Below, one piece after another: positions 7,405 to 15,539 of a stretch of DNA of 64,000 nucleotides. The stretch spans positions 558,001 to 622,000 of the forward strand of contig NZ_SLWS01000007.1 in the NCBI RefSeq assembly GCF_004345645.1, given 5' to 3'. Under the pieces are notes generated by a model. It saw nothing but the letters and a program-made list of their open reading frames with translations, ran no database searches and was not told the origin of the DNA. The first letter of the stretch is position 1. Every line of letters starts with the position of its first letter. Made by a program: the position numbers and the translations under genes. The stretch comes from Actinocrispum wychmicini. GTDB lineage: Bacteria; Actinomycetota; Actinomycetes; Mycobacteriales; Pseudonocardiaceae.

Positions 7405-10131
7405 TCAGGTCGCCAACAGGTCCTCCAGCGCCATCACGGTGTCCGGGTACTCCTCCAGGAGGGCCGCCCCTGCCGGTGCCACCTGCCACGAGCCGGCACA
7501 GCCCAGCAGCCGCGCCATCGCGTCACAGGTCGCCGGGTGCGCGGCCAGTAGTGCGGCGCCCTTCCCAGTGGCCGCCCGAGCAGGCGCGAGTTCCGGCTGG
7601 GCGTGCCAGGGTGGGACCCACTCGTCCAGTGTGGCCAGCCGTCCCGGGAACACACGACCGGCCTCGCGGATGAGCAACGGGACCAACTGTGCGCCTCGGG
7701 ACCGCAGTGTGGTGATCAGGATGGGCAGCCAGGGCAACAGCAGGGGGTCCGGGAGCCGGGCGAAGGCGTTGGACATCGCCTCCACCACGAAGTCCACCAG
7801 ACCCGGCGCCGGTTCCAGGGCATGCACGAAACCGTTCAGGTACCGCGGATAGCTGGGCAGCGCCAGCGGGTTGCCCAGCAGGTCGTCGCACCGGGCGCGC
7901 AGTTCCGCGCGGGAGAGGCGGCCTAACTGGACCTGCGCCGCCCACAGCAGGGCCACCTTGGACGGTTCCTCCGGGTGCGACTGGGCCACGGCCAGTTCCA
8001 GCTGAGTACGGTCGCAGCCCAGGGACAACGCCAGCGATTCCATGCTGACCAGGAACCCGAGCATGGCGGCCACCTGGTCGACGGTGGCGTCCTCCTCGGT
8101 GAACGCCATCGGGAGCAGCGTGCAGTAGTGGGCGTAACCGGTCCGAACGAAGGACTCGATCCACGACGGCAGAGTGGGTTCGCTGGTGCGGTAGTACGCC
8201 AGGAGGCGCCGCACCCGGCGCAGAACCTCCGGCGCGCCGTCGACCGTGCGTTCGCGCGCCAGCACCTCAAGGGCGTGGGTGCCCAGTTCGCCGCCCAGGC
8301 GGGGGCTGTGCAGATAGCGGGTGGCGTCCTCCACGGCTTCGAGGACCCGCGCGGTGGTGGCCTGGGGGTCGTAGGCGGCGCGGCGGAGGCGTTGTTCCAG
8401 GACCTGTTCGATGCTGACGCCCTCGTAGCCCAGCTCGATCAGGGACCGTTGGTGGGTGCCGATGGCGAGATCCCAGGACTCCTGGATCGGACGTTCGCCG
8501 AGCCGGCGTTCGCCCATGATCGGCCGGGCGGCGCCGTGCGGCATCAGGTAGCGCAGCATCCACAGGAGGTCGGAGCAGGGCTCGAGCTCCGGGTGGGCGG
8601 CGATGTCGAGCAAGGCCCGCTGCACGCCGCGTTGCTGGAGTTTGAGGTTGAGCGGGGCCAGGCGGTCGTGCACGTCCCGAGCCAGCGGGGGCAGCGCGTC
8701 GTAGCCGACCTGGCCGATGCGGTCGCCCCCCATCATGATCTCGACCAGGCGGCCGACGTCCCGACGGCCCGGAACGACATCCTTTTCGATGCACGTGATC
8801 GCGGCGTCCTGGAAGTCGTACGGCGTGGGCCGGGCCCGGTCGCGCATGCCGGCCAACAGGATCGAGGTCTCGAAGACCGCGATGGCGTCCGCAGTGGACG
8901 CGAGATAGCCGTTACGCCGGGCCGCGCGCACGATCTCCACCGACCAGCCCAACAACTCGGCCTCGTCCAGGCTGTCCAGGACCGGTGGGCGGCGCAGGAA
9001 ACCGGAAAGCTGGTCCATGGCGGCGACTTCCGGCACCGGAGCGGGCGGCGGCACGGGTTTCTTCGCCTTCCTGCCGCCGGCCTGCCCGGCCAGCTGGAAC
9101 GGTTTCACCTTGGTGCGCCGTTGGTTCTTGGCCCACTCGGTGGCGGCGATGGACACCGACCCCGCGGCAAGGCCGAACTGCGCCTCGATGGCCGCGTGGC
9201 TGGACGGGATCAGGCCGTACTGCCACTTGCTCGCGCTACGCGGGCTGATCTCGAAGCCGTCGGTGCCGCGCACGCCGAACTCCGCGACCCGGCTGGCCGC
9301 GTGGAAGGCACCGCAGACGTACAGGCAGTCGGCCGGGTCGGTGCCGGTGGCGGCCAGGTGCTCGCGCATCCGGGTCCACATATGGCGTTCACGGTCCTCG
9401 TCCACCCGCACCCGCTGCGGATCGCCGGGCGCGAGCCGCCGGAACAGGCTGCCGATCAGGAACATCACCTGGCGGTAGGTGTCGTGGTCGCTGTCGCCGA
9501 GCGGGAGTTCGACGTACTGGTGCCACCATTCCGACCAGTGCCGCACCTTGCCGTGGTGCAGCAGGTGCTCCTCCAGTTCGGCGAAGCGCGGGCGCAGGTC
9601 GCCGATCTCCACACCGATCGCGTCGCCGTGCAGCGCGTCCTCATCGGTGGGTGTGGTCTCGGGCTGCTGCCACTGGAACACGTGGTCGGCGGAGCGGTCC
9701 ACCAACACCAGTTCGACGCCCGGGGTGTCCAGCGCGTAGGCGATCGCCTGGTACTCCGCTGAGGCCTCGGTGATCGGCGCGACCACCGACAGGGGCGCCC
9801 ACTCGGCCGGGAAACCCTCGACTTCGCTGGCGAACGCCTGCACCGCGACCGGAAGACGGCAGTTGCGCAGTTCGGTGAGCAGCGGCGCCATGTCCTCGCA
9901 CAGCTCCAGATAGACCACCTTCGGCTGTTTCTCCCGCAGTCTCCTGGCCATCGCCACGGCCGAGGCCGGCGAATGGTGGCAGACCGGGAAGATCTCCATG
10001 GGTTCCCGCATCGCGTGGTCGACGTCGTCGACCATGCCGAGCAGGATGCCCTCCAGCGCCCCGGGACCGTCCGCGAAGGCGGCCGCGGCCTCGTGCAACC
10101 GCGTCCGCAGCGCGTCGAACGGACCGCTCAT
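7405..10131 (-). CDS. DUF5682 family protein
   Basis: Large soluble protein of 908 residues. I recognise the DUF5682 family from the N-terminal signature (EIFPVCHHSPASAVAMARRL about 43-62, then YLELCEDMAPLL) and the later DCLYVCGAFHAA segment. The function is unknown. The N-terminal part recalls the TraB/ChaN-like fold, with conserved His-His and Glu residues, while the long C-terminal half is helical (inference). In actinomycetes this family is encoded with MoxR-type ATPases and vWA proteins, as here. ATG 10131 overlaps the ATPase stop by 4 bases; upstream in-frame sequence is antisense-like and excluded. Confidence 0.85.
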   Translation of the reverse strand: MSGPFDALRTRLHEAAAAFADGPGALEGILLGMVDDVDHAMREPMEIFPVCHHSPASAVAMARRLREKQPKVVYLELCEDMAPLLTELRNCRLPVAVQAFASEVEGFPAEWAPLSVVAPITEASAEYQAIAYALDTPGVELVLVDRSADHVFQWQQPETTPTDEDALHGDAIGVEIGDLRPRFAELEEHLLHHGKVRHWSEWWHQYVELPLGDSDHDTYRQVMFLIGSLFRRLAPGDPQRVRVDEDRERHMWTRMREHLAATGTDPADCLYVCGAFHAASRVAEFGVRGTDGFEISPRSASKWQYGLIPSSHAAIEAQFGLAAGSVSIAATEWAKNQRRTKVKPFQLAGQAGGRKAKKPVPPPAPVPEVAAMDQLSGFLRRPPVLDSLDEAELLGWSVEIVRAARRNGYLASTADAIAVFETSILLAGMRDRARPTPYDFQDAAITCIEKDVVPGRRDVGRLVEIMMGGDRIGQVGYDALPPLARDVHDRLAPLNLKLQQRGVQRALLDIAAHPELEPCSDLLWMLRYLMPHGAARPIMGERRLGERPIQESWDLAIGTHQRSLIELGYEGVSIEQVLEQRLRRAAYDPQATTARVLEAVEDATRYLHSPRLGGELGTHALEVLARERTVDGAPEVLRRVRRLLAYYRTSEPTLPSWIESFVRTGYAHYCTLLPMAFTEEDATVDQVAAMLGFLVSMESLALSLGCDRTQLELAVAQSHPEEPSKVALLWAAQVQLGRLSRAELRARCDDLLGNPLALPSYPRYLNGFVHALEPAPGLVDFVVEAMSNAFARLPDPLLLPWLPILITTLRSRGAQLVPLLIREAGRVFPGRLATLDEWVPPWHAQPELAPARAATGKGAALLAAHPATCDAMARLLGCAGSWQVAPAGAALLEEYPDTVMALEDLLAT

Positions 10132-11240
10132 GACAAGGTCGCGATCGTGTCGCGGCCGCCGGCCAGGAACTCCGGCCAGAGCCCGCCTTCGTCCTTGCTG
10201 CGCGGCTCGACCACGCCGTGCAGGTACTTGTTGAGGATGGCCAGGTCCTCCGGCGCCCGCCGCGACAGCGAGCCGACCAACGAGGAGGCCAGGGTGTGCG
10301 CGGTCAGCGCGCGCTCGCCGAAGAAGTTGCTGTGCAGGATGGCGTCCTCCAGCACACCGATCTGTTCGGCGGTGGACAGCGCGGACTCCAGCTTCTCGTC
10401 CTCGCTGCCGGCGGCCGCCGCGGCGGCGCGCAGGTCGGCGAAGCTGCGCAGCAGCACGTCCAGCAGAGTGGGCGGCACGTCCAGCTCGATCTGATGGCGA
10501 CGCAGCAGTTCCTCGGTACGGAAGCGGACGATCTCGGTCTCGCTCTTCCTGTTCGTCACCACCGGGATGCGCACGAAGTTGAACCGTCGCTTCAACGCCG
10601 ACGACAGGTCGTTGACACCCCGGTCCCGGCTGTTCGCGGTGGCGATCACGGAGAACCCGGGCTTGGCGAAGACGATGTTGTCGCTGTCCAACTCGGGCAC
10701 CGAGATGTACTTCTCGGACAGGATGGAGATCAGCGCGTCCTGGACGTCGCTGGTGGAGCGGGTCAGTTCCTCGAACCGGCCGATCGTGCCGGTCTCCATC
10801 GCGGTCATGATCGGCGAGGGGATCATCGACGTCCGGGACTGGCCTTTGGCGATCACCATGGACACGTTCCAGGAGTACTTGATGTGGTCCTCGGTGGTCC
10901 CGGCGGTGCCCTGCACCACCTGGGTGGAGTTGCGGGAGATCGCCGCGGCCAGCAGCTCGGCCAGCCAGCTCTTGCCGGTGCCCGGGTCGCCGATCAGCAG
11001 CAGGCCTCGGTCGGACGCGAGCGTGACAATGGCCCGCTCGACGAAACTGCGGTCGCCGAACCACTTCTGCGCGACCGGCCGGTCCAGGCCGTCGGACCGC
11101 TCGGCGCCCAGCACGAACAGGCGCACCATCTTCGGCGACAGCCGCCAGGCGAACGGCTTGGGGTGGTCGTCCTGCGCCTCCAGCCAGTCCAGCTCCTCGG
11201 CGTACTTCAGCTCGGCGGGGGCGCGCAACAGGTCGGACAT
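10128..11240 (-). CDS. MoxR-like AAA+ ATPase
   Basis: AAA+ ATPase of 370 residues. Walker A is GDPGTGKS at 84-91. There is a MoxR-type insertion region with a Ser/Thr-rich strand (SMIPSPIMTAMETG), sensor 1 ATANSRDRG and an arginine-rich SALKRRFNF segment. MoxR ATPases act as chaperones that remodel partners, usually with vWA proteins whose MIDAS binds metal. Its neighbours are a vWA protein (18 bases upstream) and a DUF5682 protein (4-base overlap), so a ternary complex is likely. Start is ATG 11240. Confidence 0.92.
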   Translation of the reverse strand: MSDLLRAPAELKYAEELDWLEAQDDHPKPFAWRLSPKMVRLFVLGAERSDGLDRPVAQKWFGDRSFVERAIVTLASDRGLLLIGDPGTGKSWLAELLAAAISRNSTQVVQGTAGTTEDHIKYSWNVSMVIAKGQSRTSMIPSPIMTAMETGTIGRFEELTRSTSDVQDALISILSEKYISVPELDSDNIVFAKPGFSVIATANSRDRGVNDLSSALKRRFNFVRIPVVTNRKSETEIVRFRTEELLRRHQIELDVPPTLLDVLLRSFADLRAAAAAAGSEDEKLESALSTAEQIGVLEDAILHSNFFGERALTAHTLASSLVGSLSRRAPEDLAILNKYLHGVVEPRSKDEGGLWPEFLAGGRDTIATLS

Positions 11241-11258
11241 GTCGTGCCTTTCACAAAG

Positions 11259-12614
11259 TCAGGAAGTCAGGAAGGTTTTGAGTTCGTGGACGAGCTTGCG
11301 GACGTGGCCGGAGACCACCGGGGTGCCGAGGTCCTTGAACCGCTCCCGGAACCACGGGTTCACGCTGCCGCGGCCCGCGCTGGTCACCGAGCCGACCGGG
11401 ATGAACTTCGCCCCGGACCGGTGGATCGCGGCCATGTTCTCGAACAGCTCCTCGACGCGGGTCTCGTAGAAGTCGGAGATCCACACCACCACGGTGTTGG
11501 TCGGCTCGGCGATCTTCGGCCGGGTCATCGCCATGGCCACCATGCCGTCGTTGCCACCGCCGAGGTTGGTGCGCAGCAAGGTCTCGAACGGATCCGACAC
11601 CCACGGGGTGAGGTCGAGCGCCTGGGTGTCGTAGGCGATCAGGTGGACGTCCACTTTGGGCAGTCCGGCGAAGATCGACGCCAGGATGGCGCAGTTGACC
11701 ATCGAGTCGACCATGGAGCCGGACTGGTCCACCACCGCGATCAGCCGCTGCGGCGTGGTCTTCCGCGCGGTGCGCCGGTAGTAGAGCCGGTCGACGTACA
11801 GCCGCTCCTCGTCCGGGCTCCAGTTGGTCAGGTTCTTCCAGATGGTCCGGTCGAGGTCCAGGTTGCGGAAGACCCGCTTGGGCGGCACCGACCGGTCCAG
11901 CGCGCCGACCGAGGCCTGCTCCACCTCGGCGCGCAGCACCTCGGCCACCTCGTCGACGAACCGACGGATCAACGCCTTGGCGTTGGCCAGCGCCACGCCG
12001 GAGAGATTGCCCTTGTCCCGCAACAGTTGCTCGATCAGCGACATGCTCGGCGTGAGCTGTGCGGCCAACGCCGGATCGGCGAGCACCTCACGCAGGTGCA
12101 TGCGCTTGACCAGGTCCGCCTCGATGGCGCCGAGTTCTGGACCGATCTCCGGGATCAGCGTACCCAGATCGGGCGCGCCGCCACCCGTGCCGGTCCGGCC
12201 GGCCTGGCGGCCGCCGCGGAGTTGGCCCGGTCGGCAGCCGAACGCGCGTTCCAGCCAGGCCGCGTCGGCCTGCCAGCGGGACAGCTGCCCGGCCGTGACC
12301 GTGCCCGACCCGGTGGCGAAGACGTTCAGCAACACCTTCGACACCAGCGCCGCCCGCCGCACCTCGGCCGCCTTGTCGCGGTCATCCCCGGACTCCGGGA
12401 CCATCAGGCCCTCGAACTCGGCGGCCAGCCCGGGATGGCGCTGCACGATCGAGTCGACGGCGGCGTTCGGGTCGAGCAACGCCGGCGGCAGGCCGATGTC
12501 CTCGACCACGGCGAGGCTGGCTGACTCCAAAGTGGACTGTTCCTCGGCGTCGAACAGCCGGGCCAGCAGCCGCCAGTACAGGACCTGACGGCGGTTGTCG
12601 TTCGGATCGGTCAT
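11259..12614 (-). CDS. von Willebrand factor type A domain protein
   Basis: Cytoplasmic protein of 451 residues. The C-terminal half is a vWA domain with an intact MIDAS: DQSGS near residues 294-298, a downstream Thr/Gly-rich loop (LGGGNDGM) and acidic strand VVWISDFYET. The N-terminal half is helical with no recognised fold. It is the expected partner of the MoxR-like ATPase, and binding of a metal-bridged acidic ligand at the MIDAS is the family mechanism. The 4-base overlap with the preceding unknown gene indicates translational coupling. Confidence 0.9.
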   Translation of the reverse strand: MTDPNDNRRQVLYWRLLARLFDAEEQSTLESASLAVVEDIGLPPALLDPNAAVDSIVQRHPGLAAEFEGLMVPESGDDRDKAAEVRRAALVSKVLLNVFATGSGTVTAGQLSRWQADAAWLERAFGCRPGQLRGGRQAGRTGTGGGAPDLGTLIPEIGPELGAIEADLVKRMHLREVLADPALAAQLTPSMSLIEQLLRDKGNLSGVALANAKALIRRFVDEVAEVLRAEVEQASVGALDRSVPPKRVFRNLDLDRTIWKNLTNWSPDEERLYVDRLYYRRTARKTTPQRLIAVVDQSGSMVDSMVNCAILASIFAGLPKVDVHLIAYDTQALDLTPWVSDPFETLLRTNLGGGNDGMVAMAMTRPKIAEPTNTVVVWISDFYETRVEELFENMAAIHRSGAKFIPVGSVTSAGRGSVNPWFRERFKDLGTPVVSGHVRKLVHELKTFLTS

Positions 12615-13996
12615 TTGCGCAACAGCCTTCCGGCACGCTCACGCAGCACGGCCGTGGCCTCGCTGGCCGCTTTCTCCGCCTTGACCCCGGCCTTGTCGAC
12701 GGTGCCCCCGGCCCACGCCCCGGCGTGCAGGGCCACGGTCTTCTTGCGCACCGTGGTTTCGACGGCGAGCGGCTGGACCCGGAAGCTCCCGGCGTCCCAC
12801 CGGAGCAGGCCGACGCACGCGTTCGAGGCGGCCACCAATTCCGGGGTGAGCGGTCCGGCGGCCGGGACGCGGTCGGCGTCCACCGCCAGCCGCTGCCCGG
12901 CGAGGGCGAAGGTCAACGTTTCCCCGACCTGCTCGGCGGTGTAGCCCTCCAGGAAGACGGGCACGACGATGCGGGCCGGGTGCCGGTCCAAGGGCGCCGT
13001 CGGCGGGGTGCTCGCCGCGGGCAGGGCCACCCGCGCGGTGGCGAAGGCGTCGGCGGGCTCGCTCATCCGGGCGTGCTCGTCGAGCCACAGCAGGTCGCCC
13101 TCGGCGGTGGCCGGCATGTCGGTGAGTTCCATCGACCGGCCCTCGCTGACGGCCGCCAGCAACGACATGTGCGGGCGGAGCAACTGCCAGATCCCGGCGC
13201 CAATGACCGTGTCGGGCTTGGCCGTGGACACGCTGGCGCGCACCAGACGGGACGGACCGCCGTCGGTGGGCTCGAACACAGCGTGCACCTGGACCTGCGC
13301 GGCGGTCGCATGCTCATGCAGGTCAACCCCGAGCGGTAGAAGACGGCCGGTGACTGTGCCAGTGGCGGTCTCGGTCGCCCCAGGCAGCGTCAGCAGCATC
13401 GCGCGCGACCACAGATCTCCCCAGCGGCGCAACGGAATCCGCGCCAACGCGGAGCCGGGGCACGACGCGGCCAACTCGGCCGCGAACCCGTCCAGCAGCG
13501 CGGCCAGGCGGCGCAGGCCCGGCTCCGGCAGCAGCGCGGAGATCAACGGCCCAGCCCCGGAAACCAGGTCGTGGTCCATTCCCCGCCAGCCGGCCCGCGC
13601 CAGATCCGACAGCCAGGTCCGGGCCGCGACCAGCAGGTTCACCACTGGGCCGCCGCCTGACGCCGGGACGACCTCCGCGCTGCGGACCCGTCCAGTCGCC
13701 TGCTCGATCCGAGCCATCAGCGCGTCGTGCACCGAGCCGAACAGAGCGATCCGGGCCGCCGCAAGGGAAACAAAGTGCTCCTCCCCCGCCGCGCCCGCGG
13801 CCGCCTTCGCGACCGCCTCGGCCACCCTGGCGGCCAGCGGCGACCCCGCCATCGCATCCGCCAGCACCGTCAACCCGGCGGTCTGATCAGGCGTTGGCCG
13901 CAGCAGACCGGCGGCCAACGCCTGATCGACGGCGGCCACGGCGGCGAACACCTCGTCGAGACCGTCGACCAGGTCGGTCAACAGGTCGGCTCGCAT
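12611..13996 (-). CDS. uncharacterised protein of the MoxR-vWA operon
   Basis: Protein of 461 residues that I do not recognise. The first 200 residues are Ala-rich and helical; the middle and C-terminal parts look beta-rich (GTVTGRLLPLGVDLHE; ARIVVPVFLEGYTAEQV). It ends in a basic helix (RERAGRLLRK). There is no signal peptide, TM segment or nucleotide-binding motif. Start is ATG 13996 in a TGATG junction with the zinc-finger-like gene; about 290 bases of open frame upstream lie inside that gene and read as low-complexity Gly/Arg. Its fixed position in the operon suggests a subunit or substrate of the ATPase complex. Confidence 0.8.
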   Translation of the reverse strand: MRADLLTDLVDGLDEVFAAVAAVDQALAAGLLRPTPDQTAGLTVLADAMAGSPLAARVAEAVAKAAAGAAGEEHFVSLAAARIALFGSVHDALMARIEQATGRVRSAEVVPASGGGPVVNLLVAARTWLSDLARAGWRGMDHDLVSGAGPLISALLPEPGLRRLAALLDGFAAELAASCPGSALARIPLRRWGDLWSRAMLLTLPGATETATGTVTGRLLPLGVDLHEHATAAQVQVHAVFEPTDGGPSRLVRASVSTAKPDTVIGAGIWQLLRPHMSLLAAVSEGRSMELTDMPATAEGDLLWLDEHARMSEPADAFATARVALPAASTPPTAPLDRHPARIVVPVFLEGYTAEQVGETLTFALAGQRLAVDADRVPAAGPLTPELVAASNACVGLLRWDAGSFRVQPLAVETTVRKKTVALHAGAWAGGTVDKAGVKAEKAASEATAVLRERAGRLLRK

Positions 13997-14490
13997 CACA
14001 CCACCGCCCTGGTCGGCGGGAACCACTGCATCTCCGGCAGCGGCGTGGTGGCCGATGGAAGTTCCAGATAGGCAAGATGCCGCAGGAACTGGCTGAACAC
14101 CGGCGCCGCCGCGCTGCTGTCCCCCTGCGACGGCCGCGCCATCCGCATGGCCCCGGAGATAGCGCTCGCGTCCGTCGCGACCTCCACCCGCAGGTACCTG
14201 GCCACCCGCTCCGCGCCGTACTGCACCACCGCCTCGGTGATCAGGGCCTCGATGTGGTTGCAGAACACCCCCCGCGCCCCGCCACACGGCCGGTTGTTGT
14301 TGGTACTACAGGCAAACTCGTAACTGCCCGCCGCGACCGACGAGACGTACACCCGCCCGATGTCCGAGCCGCTGGACACCACCCCCTGCAACCGCCCGTC
14401 GGCCAGCTCCACGAACGGGACCTTGGCCAGCTTGCGCGGGCGCGCGGGCGGTAGCACCCGGGCCGTGCTCGAACTTTCCCAGTCTGACAA
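13996..14490 (-). CDS. SWIM-like zinc-finger protein, first gene of MoxR-vWA operon
   Basis: Small protein of 164 residues. The segment FACSTNNNRPCGG...VFCNHIEALI (about 59-84) has the C...C...CxH layout of SWIM-type zinc fingers, though the first pair is not the canonical CxC. SWIM proteins bind DNA or proteins, and SWIM genes accompany MoxR/DUF5682/vWA clusters in other actinomycetes, which supports the call. It is much shorter than typical SWIM partners. Start is TTG 14490 with AAGGAG 4 bases upstream. A possible -10 (TAAGTT, minus strand, 14547-14542) lies about 55 bases upstream without a good -35. Confidence 0.7.
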   Translation of the reverse strand: MSDWESSSTARVLPPARPRKLAKVPFVELADGRLQGVVSSGSDIGRVYVSSVAAGSYEFACSTNNNRPCGGARGVFCNHIEALITEAVVQYGAERVARYLRVEVATDASAISGAMRMARPSQGDSSAAAPVFSQFLRHLAYLELPSATTPLPEMQWFPPTRAVV

Positions 14491-14514
14491 CGCACTCCTT
14501 CCGCCGCTGCTCTG

Positions 14515-14533
14515 CCCCGCCGGTTCGGCGGGG
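14515..14533 (-). terminator. GC hairpin between two operons
   Basis: Perfect 8-bp stem (CCCCGCCG / CGGCGGGG) with a GTT loop lies between the end of the type VII operon and the start of the MoxR-vWA operon. There is no T-run, so it may end or attenuate transcription of the upstream operon, or sit in the leader of the downstream one. Confidence 0.35.
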
Positions 14534-14582
14534 TGGGACAGAACTTAGCGGCGGCCACCGACAATTCCGATCTTGCAGTGCC

Positions 14583-15038
14583 TCACCAGGGGGTATCCCA
14601 CTCCTCCTCGTCCTCGCGGGCGGGTGTGCGCACGGGTTGGGGAAGGCGCGTCGGCGCTTCGGACGGGGGTGCGGGGTCGTCCTGGGGGAAGCGTTGGTGG
14701 TAGGCGTCCACAACGGCCGCGGCATCCGCCGAGTCGCCGACGGTCTCGGCCATCACCGCGCCGACGCGGTCCGCGAGGCCGGCCTGGGCGCGACGCATGC
14801 AGGCCATCAACTGGCGCGCGACCTCGGCCGGGCGCATCCGGCCCGTGTCGTCGGACAGCCAGATGTCCGTGGGGATGCCTGATGGTCCGACGGTCACGCG
14901 GATCGCTCCGTTCGCAGCCGACTCCGTCACCGACAGGGTCGCGACCGACTCCTGCGCGATCTGGAACCGCCGGGCGCGTTCGGTGACGCGAGTGCTCCAC
15001 TCGCCGACCAACCGGTCGACGTCTTCTGGCGTGTCCAC
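14583..15038 (-). CDS. YbaB/EbfC-family protein (type VII operon, distal copy)
   Basis: Protein of 151 residues with the YbaB/EbfC fold: an N-terminal helix, a beta segment (AIRVTVGPSGIPTDIWLSDD), then a long helix (PAEVARQLMACMRRAQAGL). The C-terminus is Pro- and acid-rich and ends in WDTPW. YbaB proteins are small dimeric nucleoid-associated proteins, but in actinobacterial ESX-like loci they accompany substrates and their role there is unclear. This is the last gene of an 11-gene operon, 3 bases after its neighbour. A second 151-residue paralogue lies at 19667-20122 and also ends in an acidic tail plus PW. Confidence 0.8.
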   Translation of the reverse strand: MDTPEDVDRLVGEWSTRVTERARRFQIAQESVATLSVTESAANGAIRVTVGPSGIPTDIWLSDDTGRMRPAEVARQLMACMRRAQAGLADRVGAVMAETVGDSADAAAVVDAYHQRFPQDDPAPPSEAPTRLPQPVRTPAREDEEEWDTPW

Positions 15039-15041
15039 GGC

Positions 15042-15539
15042 TCAGCGTCCTCCTTCCAGCGCGTCCCGCAGCACGCGCGTCGACGCCGGCCCGCCCGGGT
15101 TCAGCAGGACGTCCACTCCCTCGGGCAGCAGGTCGACCACCTCGGGCAGCGCGATCTGGCGCCACCGCTCGACGGCCACCCGTCGCCGGTGCGCGGCCGC
15201 CGTCACCACCAACACGCACGGCACGCCGTCCGGGGCCGGCGCCACGACCGGCCGGTCCTGCTCGTCGAGGGCGACGTCCACCATCGCGTCCAGCAACGTC
15301 GGCATCAGCGCGTCGGCGTCGACGGTTCCCGCGACGATCAGCCGCAGCGCGGCGTCCACCGGGTCGGTCGGCACGTCGCGGGCTGAGGGCTGGTAGGCCG
15401 GGTTCGGGTGGAAACGTCCGGGCTCGCCGTCGTCGTCCAGCAGCCATCCGCCGACCACGGCCTCGGCCGGCGGCGGACGTTCGTCGGCCGGCGGCCAGGC
15501 CGGGTCCAGGAGCATGATCCAGTTGTCCCGCCGGCTCAC
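15042..15539 (-). CDS. type VII secretion-associated SseB-like protein
   Basis: Soluble protein of 165 residues. The N-terminus begins with WIMLLDPAWPP; the C-terminus has LPEGVDVLLNPGGPAS, which matches the NPG(G/S) motif of SseB-like domains. Such proteins are annotated as type VII secretion-associated in Pseudonocardiaceae. A chaperone or immunity-like partner for the upstream effector-like gene, whose stop its start overlaps, is an inference. No signal peptide or TM segment. Confidence 0.65.
   Translation of the reverse strand: MSRRDNWIMLLDPAWPPADERPPPAEAVVGGWLLDDDGEPGRFHPNPAYQPSARDVPTDPVDAALRLIVAGTVDADALMPTLLDAMVDVALDEQDRPVVAPAPDGVPCVLVVTAAAHRRRVAVERWRQIALPEVVDLLPEGVDVLLNPGGPASTRVLRDALEGGR

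Noticed and set aside
10218..12524. Long plus-strand frame of 768 codons opposite the MoxR-like and vWA genes
   Set aside because: It is the antisense shadow of GC-rich coding sequence: His/Arg/Gln-rich, no domain, and the opposite strand has well-supported ATPase and vWA motifs.
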